From: Chloroflexota bacterium
Lineage (GTDB): Bacteria > Chloroflexota > Dehalococcoidia > Lucifugimonadales > Lucifugimonadaceae
Length of the DNA stretch: 38,442 nt
Reading direction: 5' to 3'
Assembly (NCBI GenBank): GCA_002718415.1
Contig: PBEM01000011.1
Span: forward strand, 1 to 38,442
The position numbers and the translations under genes were made by a program. A model generated the notes under the pieces. The model searched no databases. It saw nothing but the letters and a program-made list of their open reading frames with translations, and was not told the origin of the DNA. Below are positions 7,149-15,451 of the stretch, in pieces. How positions within the stretch are numbered: the stretch's first letter is position 1; each line of letters opens with the position of its first letter.

Positions 7149-8255
7149 TTAATAATTTACTAAATGCTTATATTTATCAAAATCTGCAACAGAAGATCTA
7201 GATAATTGTACCCAATGTCCAGATTCTACCTCTACAAGTTCTGGATCAATAGATGCATCTTTCTCATCATATTTTAACGGTGAACGAGGAGCAAAAGAAT
7301 CACCTGGAGGTAAATTGTGAAGTAAAGGAGGCTGTCCTTCTATTTGAGCTAATCTACCGGTTTTCTCTTCCAATTTTGGAACAGAATTTATCAGAGCTTT
7401 TGTATATTCATGTAAAGGTGAATTAAAAATTGTCCTAACATCAGCTAATTCAACAATTCGTCCAGCGTACATAACAGCAACTCTATCGCACATTTTAGCT
7501 ACTATACCAAAATCATGTGTTATAAATACAATTCCAACACCTTCTTCTTGTTGAATTTGACGTAGTAATCTAAGATAAGCCGCCTGTATAGTAACATCCA
7601 GAGAAGTAGTTGGCTCATCAGCTATAATTACTGAAGGCTCTGAAGATATTCCAATAGCACCTACCACTCTTTGTCTCATACCTCCAGAAAGTTGATGTGG
7701 ATAATCTTTAGCTCTAGAATCTGGAGCGGGAATTCTAACTTTTTTTAAAGAATCTACCACCCTTTGGAATAGACTGGTCCCTTTCAAGCCTTGGTGGATT
7801 CTTATAGCTTCTCCAACTTGATTTTCGATAGTAAATACTGGATTTAAAGCTTGCATGGGATCTTGCAAAATCATCGAAATTTCTCCACCTCTAACAGATG
7901 TCATTTCTCTTTCTGATAATTTCAATAAATCTCTTCCATTTAATATAACTTCACCGCCTGTAATTTCACCAGGAGGTGAAGGAATTAACCTCATTATCGA
8001 TAAAGCAGTTACAGACTTTCCAGAACCTGATTCTCCTACAACACCAAGAGTCTCTCCCCTTTTGACATTATAGCTCACTCCATTAACAGCCTTTACTGTA
8101 CCCCATTTAGTAGTAAATTGAGTCTGTAAATTTCTTAAATCAAGAACAGTTTCTGAGGTAGCTGCACTTTTTCCAAAACCATCAGTATCAACATCTAAAG
8201 ACTCAGAAAGTAATTCTTCTTTCTCTGTATCAGTAATCTTTGTAGCTTTTGCCAT
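7149..8255 (-). CDS. peptide-type ABC transporter ATP-binding protein (DppD-like) without cysteine tail motif
   Basis: A 368-residue ATPase with Walker A GESGSGKSV, signature LSGGMRQRVVGAIG and Walker B VIIADEPTTSLD. An extra N-terminal stretch of about 35 polar, acidic residues precedes the first strand. In the tail the usual Cys motif is replaced by LPPGDSFAPRSPLKYD, again with no cysteines, and SGHWVQL closes the domain. It is the first gene of a two-gene unit with 6057-7124. The 121-base region upstream (8256-8376) shows no clear promoter or terminator. Confidence 0.92.
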   Translation of the reverse strand: MAKATKITDTEKEELLSESLDVDTDGFGKSAATSETVLDLRNLQTQFTTKWGTVKAVNGVSYNVKRGETLGVVGESGSGKSVTALSIMRLIPSPPGEITGGEVILNGRDLLKLSEREMTSVRGGEISMILQDPMQALNPVFTIENQVGEAIRIHQGLKGTSLFQRVVDSLKKVRIPAPDSRAKDYPHQLSGGMRQRVVGAIGISSEPSVIIADEPTTSLDVTIQAAYLRLLRQIQQEEGVGIVFITHDFGIVAKMCDRVAVMYAGRIVELADVRTIFNSPLHEYTKALINSVPKLEEKTGRLAQIEGQPPLLHNLPPGDSFAPRSPLKYDEKDASIDPELVEVESGHWVQLSRSSVADFDKYKHLVNY

Positions 8256-8376
8256 AATGTAATCCCATTAGTTGAAATAAATAAATTTTACCTATACTTT
8301 ACAATAAAATATCACAAAAGTAACATGAAATTTATATTATTTATTACTAAAAAATAAGACAGTGTATATTAATTCA

Positions 8377-9741
8377 CTAGTTATGATTTAAAATCTTAGA
8401 AATTTCTTTTATTGATTCATCTAATCCTGATACCAAAAAGTCAATTTCCTCTTTATTTATAGATAGTGGAGGGCATATAGAAATAATATCACCTGCCCTA
8501 AAAGTAACTATTTTATTTTTATAGATTAAATCTGGTAGTATTTTACTAATATTAAAATCCGACGAGAACACTTTTTTATTTTTCTTATCCTGCACTAACT
8601 CAACTGCTGCCAATAATCCTAAACCCCCTCTAACATCTCCAACAATTTTATGTTTCTTAAGATCATTAAGCTTTTCATATAAATAAAAACCTAATTTTTT
8701 TGAATTACCAACTAAATCTTCTTCTTCAAAAATCTTGAGATTTTCTATACCTGCTGCACATGCTATAGGATGTCCACCAAAAGTAATTAAATGCTTAAAA
8801 GTTTCTTTATCTCCCCCCACGAATGCATCAGATATTTTTTTTGTTACAATAGCTGCACCTAAAGGAGCATATCCACTTGTCAAAGCTTTTGCAACAGTAG
8901 TTATATCTGGTTTCACATCCCAATTCATTGGACCAAAGTATTCTCCTAATCTTCCAAAACCTGTAATAACTTCATCTGCTATTAGTACAATATTGTATTT
9001 ATCTGCAATTTCTCTTAATCTTTGCCAATATTCAGCAGGAGGAATTTGAATACCATATGCTGCAGAAACGGGCTCGGCTATTATAGCCGCAATAGAATCT
9101 GAACCTTGATGCTTTATTACTTCCTCAAACTCATTGGCACATTTAATTGCAACATCTACAGGACTCCCATCAAATGGAAGTCTATAAGAATTCCAGTTAG
9201 TTACATGAATTGCACCAGGCATTAAAGGTCCCATAGGGTCTGCTGTTAATGCACCTCCAAGACTAACAGCCATAGCAGTACCTCCATGATAAGAGTATCT
9301 CCTACTAATTACTTTATAAGCATTTGGTTTACCATTTAGTATAGAAAATTTCTTTGCCATCTTGATGGCAGTTTCTACAGCTTCAGCACCACCTGAAACA
9401 AAAAAAACTCTAGCTTTATTATCATGGTATAAAGAAGCTATTTTAGATGATAATTCTATTTGTGATATAGATGCTGACATAGATGGAGGTGATTCAATAT
9501 CAAGCATTTGATTATAGACTGCTTCCGCTATTCTTTTTCTTCCATATCCTGCCGCTTTATACCATAATCCTCCCATAGAATCTAGAAATTTATTCCCATG
9601 AATATCCTCTACCCATACCCCTTTTCCCTTAACAAAAATATTCAGGTTCCCTTTCCAGTCATTCACTTGAGATGCATGCATAAACAGATGCTCCCCAGCT
9701 TGAAGTTGTAATTTTTCTATTTCTTGGCCTGAAAAAGTCAT
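8377..9741 (-). CDS. class III pyridoxal-phosphate aminotransferase
   Basis: A 454-residue omega-aminotransferase-like enzyme that would transfer an amino group between an amine or omega-amino acid and a keto acid using PLP in the cytosol. Visible features are the phosphate-binding SGGAEAVETA (116-125), Tyr151-His152-Gly153, Glu223 in AEPVSAA, the cofactor-holding Asp256 in LIADEVITGFGRLG, and the PLP-lysine Lys285 in TTVAKALTSGYAPLGA. Length is standard. Family members include beta-alanine/pyruvate and putrescine aminotransferases; the exact substrate cannot be assigned. The downstream end lies beyond a 121-base gap from the ABC ATPase genes. The DtxR-like regulator gene is 18 bases upstream, so the two are probably co-transcribed. 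Confidence 0.92.
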   Translation of the reverse strand: MTFSGQEIEKLQLQAGEHLFMHASQVNDWKGNLNIFVKGKGVWVEDIHGNKFLDSMGGLWYKAAGYGRKRIAEAVYNQMLDIESPPSMSASISQIELSSKIASLYHDNKARVFFVSGGAEAVETAIKMAKKFSILNGKPNAYKVISRRYSYHGGTAMAVSLGGALTADPMGPLMPGAIHVTNWNSYRLPFDGSPVDVAIKCANEFEEVIKHQGSDSIAAIIAEPVSAAYGIQIPPAEYWQRLREIADKYNIVLIADEVITGFGRLGEYFGPMNWDVKPDITTVAKALTSGYAPLGAAIVTKKISDAFVGGDKETFKHLITFGGHPIACAAGIENLKIFEEEDLVGNSKKLGFYLYEKLNDLKKHKIVGDVRGGLGLLAAVELVQDKKNKKVFSSDFNISKILPDLIYKNKIVTFRAGDIISICPPLSINKEEIDFLVSGLDESIKEISKILNHN

Positions 9742-9759
9742 AATATTATAAAACCGTAT

Positions 9760-10530
9760 CTATTTTTTTATTTTTAAACATATCTCTCCGCAAATACATT
9801 TTTCACAAAGATAAATTAATTTAGATACGTCTAAACCTAATGTTATAATTTTGTCTTTAACTTCAACCGTAACAACACCTCTATATTCTGCTATTTCTTT
9901 AACTGTAATTTGCGAACCTGGCAAAATATTATTGTTAGTTAAAAATTTAACAAGATCTGAATCATCTTCAGGTATTCTATGTACAACCATCAATGTATTT
10001 AAAGAAGCACAATTAATTGTTACTAACGATTTAGGAACTTTATAACCTGAACCTGGTATCGGTTGACCAAAAGGATCTATTTTAGGATTATTAAGTTTTG
10101 ATATTATATCAATTTCTAATTCATCTGACAGGGCATGTTCTAACATATGTGATTCAGCATTAACTCTATCTAGATCTACGCCGAGAAGATCTACTATCAT
10201 CCTAGAAGCAATCCTGTGTTTTCTTATAAGGGACTCAGCTAATTTATTCCCTATATCAGAAAGTAAAATATCTCTATTCTCATTAGAATATATCAATCCT
10301 TCTTTTTCCATTCTCTTCAACATTCCAGAAACTGATGGTAATGATGTTCCTAGATTTTCACTTTCGGGGACACGCCTAAGCTGATCGACTAACTCCGAGT
10401 TAGAAACTCTTTGAAATCGTTCCATAACTACATATATTGACAACAAATAATTCTCCATAGCTTGAGTTAAATTGAAATCTTTTTTTGAACTTAATTTGGT
10501 TAATATTTGTTTTGAGGATTTAGACTTCAA
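9760..10530 (-). CDS. DtxR/MntR-family metal-dependent repressor with FeoA domain and Cys-rich tail
   Basis: A 256-residue regulator. Residues 20-95 form a winged helix (NLTQAMENYLLSIY, then LPSVSGMLKRMEKEGLI). Residues 96-160 form the dimerisation and metal region (SHMLEHALSDE, then DPFGQPIPGSGY). Residues 170-240 look like an SH3/FeoA-like domain. Members bind DNA when Fe2+ or Mn2+ is present and repress metal uptake genes. Metal-site residues seen are His105, Glu126, His128, Glu131 and His132; the position that is Cys in DtxR and Glu in MntR is His128. The last 15 residues carry Cys242-x2-Cys245-x-Cys247-x3-Cys251, an unusual extra metal-binding candidate. Start is TTG at 10530. It faces the gene pair that begins with tRNA-Asn and a Ni/Co-type transporter. 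Confidence 0.88.
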   Translation of the reverse strand: MKSKSSKQILTKLSSKKDFNLTQAMENYLLSIYVVMERFQRVSNSELVDQLRRVPESENLGTSLPSVSGMLKRMEKEGLIYSNENRDILLSDIGNKLAESLIRKHRIASRMIVDLLGVDLDRVNAESHMLEHALSDELEIDIISKLNNPKIDPFGQPIPGSGYKVPKSLVTINCASLNTLMVVHRIPEDDSDLVKFLTNNNILPGSQITVKEIAEYRGVVTVEVKDKIITLGLDVSKLIYLCEKCICGEICLKIKK

Positions 10531-10760
10531 TTTCTTAATATTGGTTTAGCAATTATATTATGTATAATACTTATTTTATTACTACTCTTCAATGAAAATT
10601 AGAATCTATAAGGTTAAATTAATGTTTATGAATTGTTAAATATTATCTTCACTCAATTTAACTAATAAATTAAACGTTCTAGCAATAAATAATTACTTAT
10701 CAAATATGATGATATAAAATAATACTTGAAAAAAAAAATTATAATAATTTTCTTTTCATT
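10531..10760. other. AT-rich divergent intergenic region
   Basis: About 230 bases with no open frame that looks coding and no strong stem-loop. It separates the minus-strand DtxR-like gene from the plus-strand tRNA-Asn, so promoters for both must lie here. I saw no convincing DtxR-type palindromic operator. Confidence 0.6.
10740..10745 (+). promoter_or_regulatory. consensus -10 box ahead of tRNA-Asn
   Basis: TATAAT lies 15 bases before the mature tRNA-Asn 5' end, the right distance for a start site just upstream of the tRNA. No good -35 hexamer is found at 16-18 bases, and the surroundings are AT-rich, so chance is possible. Confidence 0.35.
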
Positions 10761-10835
10761 TCCCGAGTAGCTCAGCGGTAGAGCAGCTGACTGTTAATCA
10801 GCGGGTCACAGGTTCGAATCCTGTCTCGGGAGCCA
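10761..10835 (+). tRNA. tRNA-Asn (anticodon GTT)
   Basis: A cloverleaf with acceptor TCCCGAG/CTCGGGA, anticodon loop CTGTTAA, T arm CAGG-TTCGAAT-CCTG and encoded CCA (10833-10835). It ends 28 bases before the transporter start codon, so the two may share a transcript. Confidence 0.97.
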
Positions 10836-10863
10836 AAAACCAACAACTCGGCAAGGAAAATCA

Positions 10864-11610
10864 TTGGAAGATAATATATTTATAATCTCCAGTATAATTT
10901 ATCCGATTTTTCTAGGTATAACAGTTGGAATCATTCATTCAACAGATGTAGATCATATTGTAGCAATATCTACATTTTCTAGAGATTATAAAAAAAGTTT
11001 CAAAAACTTTTGGGTGGGTGTTTCATGGGGTCTCGGTCATTCTACTCCTCTATTAGCTTTAGGATTATTAATATTAATAACGAAAGATTCCATATTAAGT
11101 TCATTTGATAATTTTGAAATTTATATGGAAGGATTTGTTGGAATAATGCTTGTATTTCTTGGCATTCAAGTATTCTTTAGGTTATTAAATGGAAATTTTC
11201 ATATACATTCTCATATCCATAACGAAATTTCACATTCACATTTTCACGGTTCACATAAACATAATTTAGCTGATAAAGATATTCATCATTCTAAAAAACA
11301 TTGGATCTTTCCTGAGTTAATTCCTTTTTTTAGAACTAAATCTTATGTAATAGGAGTTATACATGGCTTAGCTGGTAGTGGAGCAATAATTTTGACACTT
11401 ATTGCTGATACAGAAAATATTTTTTCGGGTATATTAATTTTATTATCTTTTTCTATTGGAACCATGTTTTCAATGTCTCTTGTAGCAGTAATATTTTCTA
11501 TCCCTTTTTCTATTTTGTCTGATAAAAATAAAGTTAAAGATTTTATTATTTTATTTGCAGGATCTCTCAGTATCATTATTGGGATAATTATTTTAATAAA
11601 TACCTTTTAA
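10864..11610 (+). CDS. nickel/cobalt-type transporter with His-rich loop (NiCoT/UreH-like)
   Basis: A 248-residue integral membrane protein with about six hydrophobic segments. Diagnostic pieces are His25-x2-Asp28-x-Asp30-His31 (HSTDVDHIVA), the GLGHSTPLLALG helix (57-68) and the VIHGLAGSGAIIL helix (165-177), all typical of Ni2+/Co2+ permeases and their UreH-like relatives. Between them, residues 113-146 form a loop with 12 histidines, a likely metal-collecting element on one face of the membrane. The start is TTG at 10864, with AAGGAAA upstream. Nickel would feed Ni enzymes; lar genes for the nickel-pincer cofactor occur at 31669-33699. Nickel versus cobalt cannot be decided from sequence. 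Confidence 0.85.
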   Translation: MEDNIFIISSIIYPIFLGITVGIIHSTDVDHIVAISTFSRDYKKSFKNFWVGVSWGLGHSTPLLALGLLILITKDSILSSFDNFEIYMEGFVGIMLVFLGIQVFFRLLNGNFHIHSHIHNEISHSHFHGSHKHNLADKDIHHSKKHWIFPELIPFFRTKSYVIGVIHGLAGSGAIILTLIADTENIFSGILILLSFSIGTMFSMSLVAVIFSIPFSILSDKNKVKDFIILFAGSLSIIIGIIILINTF

Positions 11611-11690
11611 AAAATAATTTTCAGATTACAGTGACAATTAGTTCAATATAAAATCTTTCATAAAAACTTGTAGACATTAATTTTAAAAGA

Positions 11691-11716
11691 TACCCTTTAG
11701 TTAATATCTAAAGGTA
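11691..11716. promoter_or_regulatory. stem-loop overlapping the HNH gene ribosome-binding region
   Basis: TACC(C)TTTAG, loop TTAATAT, CTAAAGGTA: a nine-pair stem with one bulged C. It ends nine bases before the ATG at 11725. The AAAGG that could serve as ribosome-binding site lies in the 3' arm (11710-11714), so folding would hide it. No U-run follows, so it does not look like a terminator. Confidence 0.45.
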
Positions 11717-11724
11717 ATTACTAA

Positions 11725-12276
11725 ATGATTCTAAATACGAGGGTATTAGTCCTAAATCAAAATTATGAGCCAATAAATGTATGTAATACAAGAAGGGCGA
11801 TAAATCTTCTTGGGAAAAGAAAAGCTGAAAATGTGATAGATACTAGAGAATACTTGAGGTCCATTAATGATATTTTTGATAAACCAGATGTAATAAGATT
11901 ATTTTATATGGTAAAAAGACCTCTCCAAAGAAAAAAGCTTACCCGAAAAGAAATATTTGAAAGAGATAAATTCCAATGTCAATATTGTGGAACTAGTAAA
12001 AAAACCCTAACATTTGATCATGTGGTTCCGCGATGTAATGGCGGAAATCTTTCTTGGACAAATATTGTGAGTGCATGTAAACCTTGTAATTTAAAAAAAG
12101 CTGGTAAAACACCAAAAGAAGCTGGAATGAAATTAATTAATTTTCCTCGAGAGCCAAAACCAAATAGATATTCTTTTATTGATCATGAAAAAATTAAAAC
12201 TTCTTGGATTCCATTTATACCTTGGAGTAAAAAAAAATATTCAAGCTTAGAAATTAAGGAAAATATCCTAATATAA
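11725..12276 (+). CDS. HNH endonuclease family protein
   Basis: A 183-residue protein with an HNH nuclease core at about residues 75-130: a first zinc pair in FQCQYCGT, the catalytic-region DHVVPRCNGG with its His, an Asn in SWTNIV, and the second zinc pair in ACKPCNLKK. The N-terminal 70 residues (LVLNQNYEPINVCNTRRAI) match the short lead domain common in stand-alone bacterial HNH proteins. Those proteins cleave or nick DNA; their cellular role is mostly unknown. There is no adjacent methylase or phage gene, so a restriction or mobile role is not indicated. Expression may be controlled by the stem-loop just upstream. Confidence 0.9.
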   Translation: MILNTRVLVLNQNYEPINVCNTRRAINLLGKRKAENVIDTREYLRSINDIFDKPDVIRLFYMVKRPLQRKKLTRKEIFERDKFQCQYCGTSKKTLTFDHVVPRCNGGNLSWTNIVSACKPCNLKKAGKTPKEAGMKLINFPREPKPNRYSFIDHEKIKTSWIPFIPWSKKKYSSLEIKENILI

Positions 12277-12347
12277 TTATAAAATGTTTGAGGAGTAAAT
12301 TTTTATCTAAATTTATCCTAACACTTAATTACTTGTAACTTACTTTT

Positions 12348-13283
12348 ATGAAAAGATTTCTTATAGGAAGATTAGTTTTTGCTATTGTTAGTATAGTAGC
12401 TGCAACTTTTATAGTACTTGTACTTTCTAGAGCATCTGGCGATCCTCTATTGCTATACGCTAATTCAGGATATGGTCTTTCCGCAGAAGGAGAAAGAGTT
12501 TTAAGAGAAAGACTAGGATTGGACCACAATGTCGTTGTGCAGTATGGTCTTTGGCTTTCAAGAACCCTTAGAGGAGATATGGGAGAAACAATGCTCGATA
12601 GGAAACCTGTATCAAGAGTAGTTTTCACTAAATTACCCAATACTATTCAATTAGCTATCGGTTCATGGTTTATAGCAACATTTTTTGGGATTACTTTAGG
12701 TGTTCTTTCTGCAGTTAAAAGGGGTAGTAAAATTGACTACTTATCTAGAACTGTAGCTTTATTTGGTCAGGCTTTACCACAATTTTGGATTGCACTAGTA
12801 TTAATATTAGTTTTCTCAGTATATCTAAAATGGTTACCTGCAGGTCTAAGAGGTGACAGTATTTGGGATATAAAATATTATATTTTACCTACTATTACCT
12901 TATCATCATCCGCACTAGCGGGATATTTACGTATAACAAGAAGTGCAATGTTAGAGGTAATGGATTCAGAATATATACGTCTAGCTAGAGCTAAAGGTGC
13001 AACAATTAACACAGTTATTTGGAAACATGCATTTAGAAACGCTCTAATACAACCACTTACAGTTGCAACAATGTTATTAGCAGGTTTTTTGGATGGAGCC
13101 GTACTAGTTGAAACTGTTTTTGCTTGGCCAGGGATGGGATCAGGTGTACTAACAGCAGTAAACAATAATGATTTTGCACTTCTACAAGGATATGTGTTTT
13201 TCTTCACCGTACTCTTCGTTTTTGCAACTTTTATTACAGATATATTATACGCTTTCGTTGATCCAAGAATTCGTTACGAATAA
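12348..13283 (+). CDS. peptide-type ABC transporter permease (DppB/OppB-like), orphan
   Basis: A 311-residue membrane protein. It starts MKRFLIGRLVFAIVSIVAAT, typical of DppB, followed by the periplasmic segment with LRERLGLD and GLWLSRTLRGDMGET. The BPD-transporter loop at about residues 205-225 reads DSEYIRLARAKGA. The carboxyl end PGMGSG...TDILYAFVDPRIRYE is full-length. It would form half of an import channel with a DppC-type partner and be driven by ATPases such as those at 3940-8255. No DppC, binding protein or ATPase follows; the next gene is a convergent SDR ending four bases after this stop. It may pair in trans. No clear ribosome-binding site is visible. Confidence 0.92.
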   Translation: MKRFLIGRLVFAIVSIVAATFIVLVLSRASGDPLLLYANSGYGLSAEGERVLRERLGLDHNVVVQYGLWLSRTLRGDMGETMLDRKPVSRVVFTKLPNTIQLAIGSWFIATFFGITLGVLSAVKRGSKIDYLSRTVALFGQALPQFWIALVLILVFSVYLKWLPAGLRGDSIWDIKYYILPTITLSSSALAGYLRITRSAMLEVMDSEYIRLARAKGATINTVIWKHAFRNALIQPLTVATMLLAGFLDGAVLVETVFAWPGMGSGVLTAVNNNDFALLQGYVFFFTVLFVFATFITDILYAFVDPRIRYE

Positions 13284-13287
13284 AAAT

Positions 13288-14124
13288 CTATAAGCTACTT
13301 TTTCCGCCACCAACTACTATTGTTTCACCAGTAATATACTTAGAAGCATCCGAAGCTAAAAAAGCAACAGTTTTAGCTATATCTTCTGATTCTGCTAAAC
13401 GTCCTAAAGGAATAGTATTCTTAGCATTATTAATTTTTTCAAAGTTAACTTTAGAAATAATATTTTTTTTCTCAGCATCACTTAACTTTTGAGATTTATC
13501 AATCCCATATTTCTTCTTACCTACCATCAAATCCACTTCATCATGAAAATTTGTATTAACAACTCCCGGGGATACCGCATTTACCCTGATACCATATTTT
13601 CCTAGATTAGCAGCAGCTGTTACTGTCATATTCACTATTCCAGATTTTGCTATTGCGTAAGGAGGAGAAGATGTATTCCCCCCCGATGAAGAAATCGAAG
13701 CAATATTTATAATAGAACCAGATCTTTGGTTTATCATAATTTTCGATGCTTTTTGCATTAAAAAATATGGGCCTTTTAAATTTAGGTCCATAGTCCAGTC
13801 CCAATTTTCTTCAGTTACTTCTAAAAAATCTTGAGGTTTAGAGGCTCCAGCATTATTAACGAATACATCCAATTTATTATATCTCTGAATAATTTGTTGA
13901 AATAAATTATCTACATCATTTAATTGACTAGCATCAAAAATTCCACCATATACTTCTATACCATCATCTTTCAAATCTGAAATAGTATCTTCCAATAAAT
14001 TGGATTTAACATCACTTAAATAAAGAGAAAAACCATTATGCCCCAACTCAAATGCTGTAGCTCTACCGTTACCTCTAGCTGCACCTGTTATAGCAGCTAT
14101 ATTTTTCGAATTGGGTTCATTCAT
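13288..14124 (-). CDS. SDR-family oxidoreductase (classical, NAD-preferring)
   Basis: A 278-residue short-chain dehydrogenase. The Rossmann motif TGAARGNG is at 13-20, and Asp38 ends strand 2, which normally selects NAD over NADP. NNAG is at 90-93, Asn115 in strand 4, and the catalytic set is Ser143, Tyr156 and Lys160 (YAIAK). The C-terminus has the usual LGRLAESEDIAKTVAFLASD and TGETIVVGGG. An insert of roughly 20 residues (200-225, rich in Lys/Asp) lengthens the substrate lid. It would oxidise or reduce a hydroxyl/keto group; the substrate is unknown. It is convergent with the orphan permease and alone on its strand. Confidence 0.93.
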   Translation of the reverse strand: MNEPNSKNIAAITGAARGNGRATAFELGHNGFSLYLSDVKSNLLEDTISDLKDDGIEVYGGIFDASQLNDVDNLFQQIIQRYNKLDVFVNNAGASKPQDFLEVTEENWDWTMDLNLKGPYFLMQKASKIMINQRSGSIINIASISSSGGNTSSPPYAIAKSGIVNMTVTAAANLGKYGIRVNAVSPGVVNTNFHDEVDLMVGKKKYGIDKSQKLSDAEKKNIISKVNFEKINNAKNTIPLGRLAESEDIAKTVAFLASDASKYITGETIVVGGGKSSL

Positions 14125-14290
14125 TATAAAAAACCTTATAAATATTCTGATATCATCAAATAATTATTGAATTACACTAATAATATAAACTATAAATTTA
14201 TTGAAAGTCGTAGAAATTCATTGTGATTAAGTTAACTCATAAAGAGAATAATTAACATAACAAAATCGTATTTTTTGGGATAATTCTAAA

Positions 14291-15064
14291 ATGATAAACA
14301 ATTTATCCAAAAACATTTTTTTCAATATTGTTCTTACAATTGCTCTTTCTGCTTTCATTTTTTCTTGTAACTCAAATAAAGATGAAAATATAGAAACTCA
14401 AAATATAGAAAATACTGTAATTCCTACTTATACGTCAATTCCTATTCCTGAAATACTACCAGAAAAATTTATCAAAGCAACTATTGCTGCATATGTTGAA
14501 CAAACAGTAACAGCGTTACCAATAATAAAACCTATAGAAATAGTAAATACCGTGATAGTAGAGAGAATAGAAGAAAAAATTATTGAACAAACAGTAATTG
14601 TAGAAAAATTTATTGAAATACCTGTTTCAGTTATTATTACAGCTACCCCCACTATTACTCCAACACCAGAAAATACTCCTACTCCTACTCCAGAACCTAC
14701 TTCTACGCCAGCACCTACTATTACACCCACGCCTACACCTACTCCTACTCCCACTCCTACCTCAACACCTACTCCTGGTTTTCAAATCAATCCAGGAACC
14801 ACACCTAAAGGTACTGCTGGGGCTAGTATTTTTCTAAATAATGCACGTGTCGTAAGAGATGATGGAATACAAGAATTTAATGCTTTTTCTACAGAAATAA
14901 GATGGAAAGCTAATGGAAATTGGGAAACGCTTCCACCTTTAGATTCTGAAGGGAAAATTAATGGAAGTCATGGATATATGGGTGCAGGAGTTTACGAAAT
15001 AACAATTAGAGTATCAATAGGAAATGTAACAAAACAAATACAATTTAATGCAATTGTTAACTAA
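14291..15064 (+). CDS. Thr-Pro-rich lipoprotein with C-terminal domain
   Basis: A 257-residue probable lipoprotein. Residues 1-26 are a signal peptide ending in IFSC (loose lipobox, Cys26). Residues 27-110 are polar with repeated glutamates (VERIEEKIIEQTVIVEKFIE), possibly helical. Residues 118-160 are a Thr-Pro stalk. A compact C-terminal domain of about 90 residues (GTAGASIFLNNARVVRD to QFNAIVN) looks beta-rich, with a GYMGAGVYEITIRVSIG segment like an immunoglobulin or cohesin-type strand pair; I cannot assign a family. It shares the layout of the gene at 1-539, and its stalk codons are mostly CCT/CCC/CCA rather than the CCG of that gene. It is convergent with crcB (3-base gap). Function unknown. 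Confidence 0.8.
   Translation: MINNLSKNIFFNIVLTIALSAFIFSCNSNKDENIETQNIENTVIPTYTSIPIPEILPEKFIKATIAAYVEQTVTALPIIKPIEIVNTVIVERIEEKIIEQTVIVEKFIEIPVSVIITATPTITPTPENTPTPTPEPTSTPAPTITPTPTPTPTPTPTSTPTPGFQINPGTTPKGTAGASIFLNNARVVRDDGIQEFNAFSTEIRWKANGNWETLPPLDSEGKINGSHGYMGAGVYEITIRVSIGNVTKQIQFNAIVN
14640..14775. repeat. low-complexity ACN-CCN tract coding Thr-Pro stalk
   Basis: An imperfect run of ACT/ACA/ACC-CCT/CCC/CCA codon pairs inside the lipoprotein gene, giving alternating Thr-Pro with a few Glu, Ala and Ser breaks. It is length-unstable in principle by slippage. Confidence 0.8.
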
Positions 15065-15067
15065 CTT

Positions 15068-15442
15068 TTATACTAATTTTGAAATCTTAAACCCTAAATA
15101 AATAAAAAAAATCCCCAATAGGTTATTTAGAAAGATATTTATAATAAAATATCCTATTTGTCCATTAGAAACTAAACTTATATTGTCAAATGCAAATGTA
15201 CTAAATGTAGTAAATGAGCCTAAAAATCCTACAAGTATAACTAAACGAATTTCAGGACCTATAATACCTTTATCTTCTGATAATGCCCAAATCAATCCAA
15301 ATAAAAAAGAACCTAATATATTAACTAATAAAACCCCTAGAGGAAAATTAGTATTAGTATATTTCAAAAAAAATAAAGATACTGAATATCGTAATAATGC
15401 TCCAATACCACCAGCTATTATTAAGAAAAAAAATTTAGACAT
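15068..15442 (-). CDS. crcB: fluoride channel CrcB/FluC
   Basis: A 124-residue, four-helix membrane protein that exports fluoride as a dual-topology dimer. Family marks are GGIGALLRYS (11-20, with Arg18), Asn41 in LLVNILGSF, and GFLGSFTTFSTF (72-83), which holds the central Na+ site and the phenylalanines along the pore. Only one copy is seen, which fits a homodimer. It starts nine bases after the cupin gene stop on the same strand. I saw no fluoride riboswitch upstream. Confidence 0.93.
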   Translation of the reverse strand: MSKFFFLIIAGGIGALLRYSVSLFFLKYTNTNFPLGVLLVNILGSFLFGLIWALSEDKGIIGPEIRLVILVGFLGSFTTFSTFAFDNISLVSNGQIGYFIINIFLNNLLGIFFIYLGFKISKLV

Positions 15443-15451
15443 AATTTTTTT

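Noticed and set aside
14428-14754. Gly-Val repeat protein on the minus strand
   Set aside because: It is the reverse reading of the Thr-Pro tract in the lipoprotein gene at 14291-15064.
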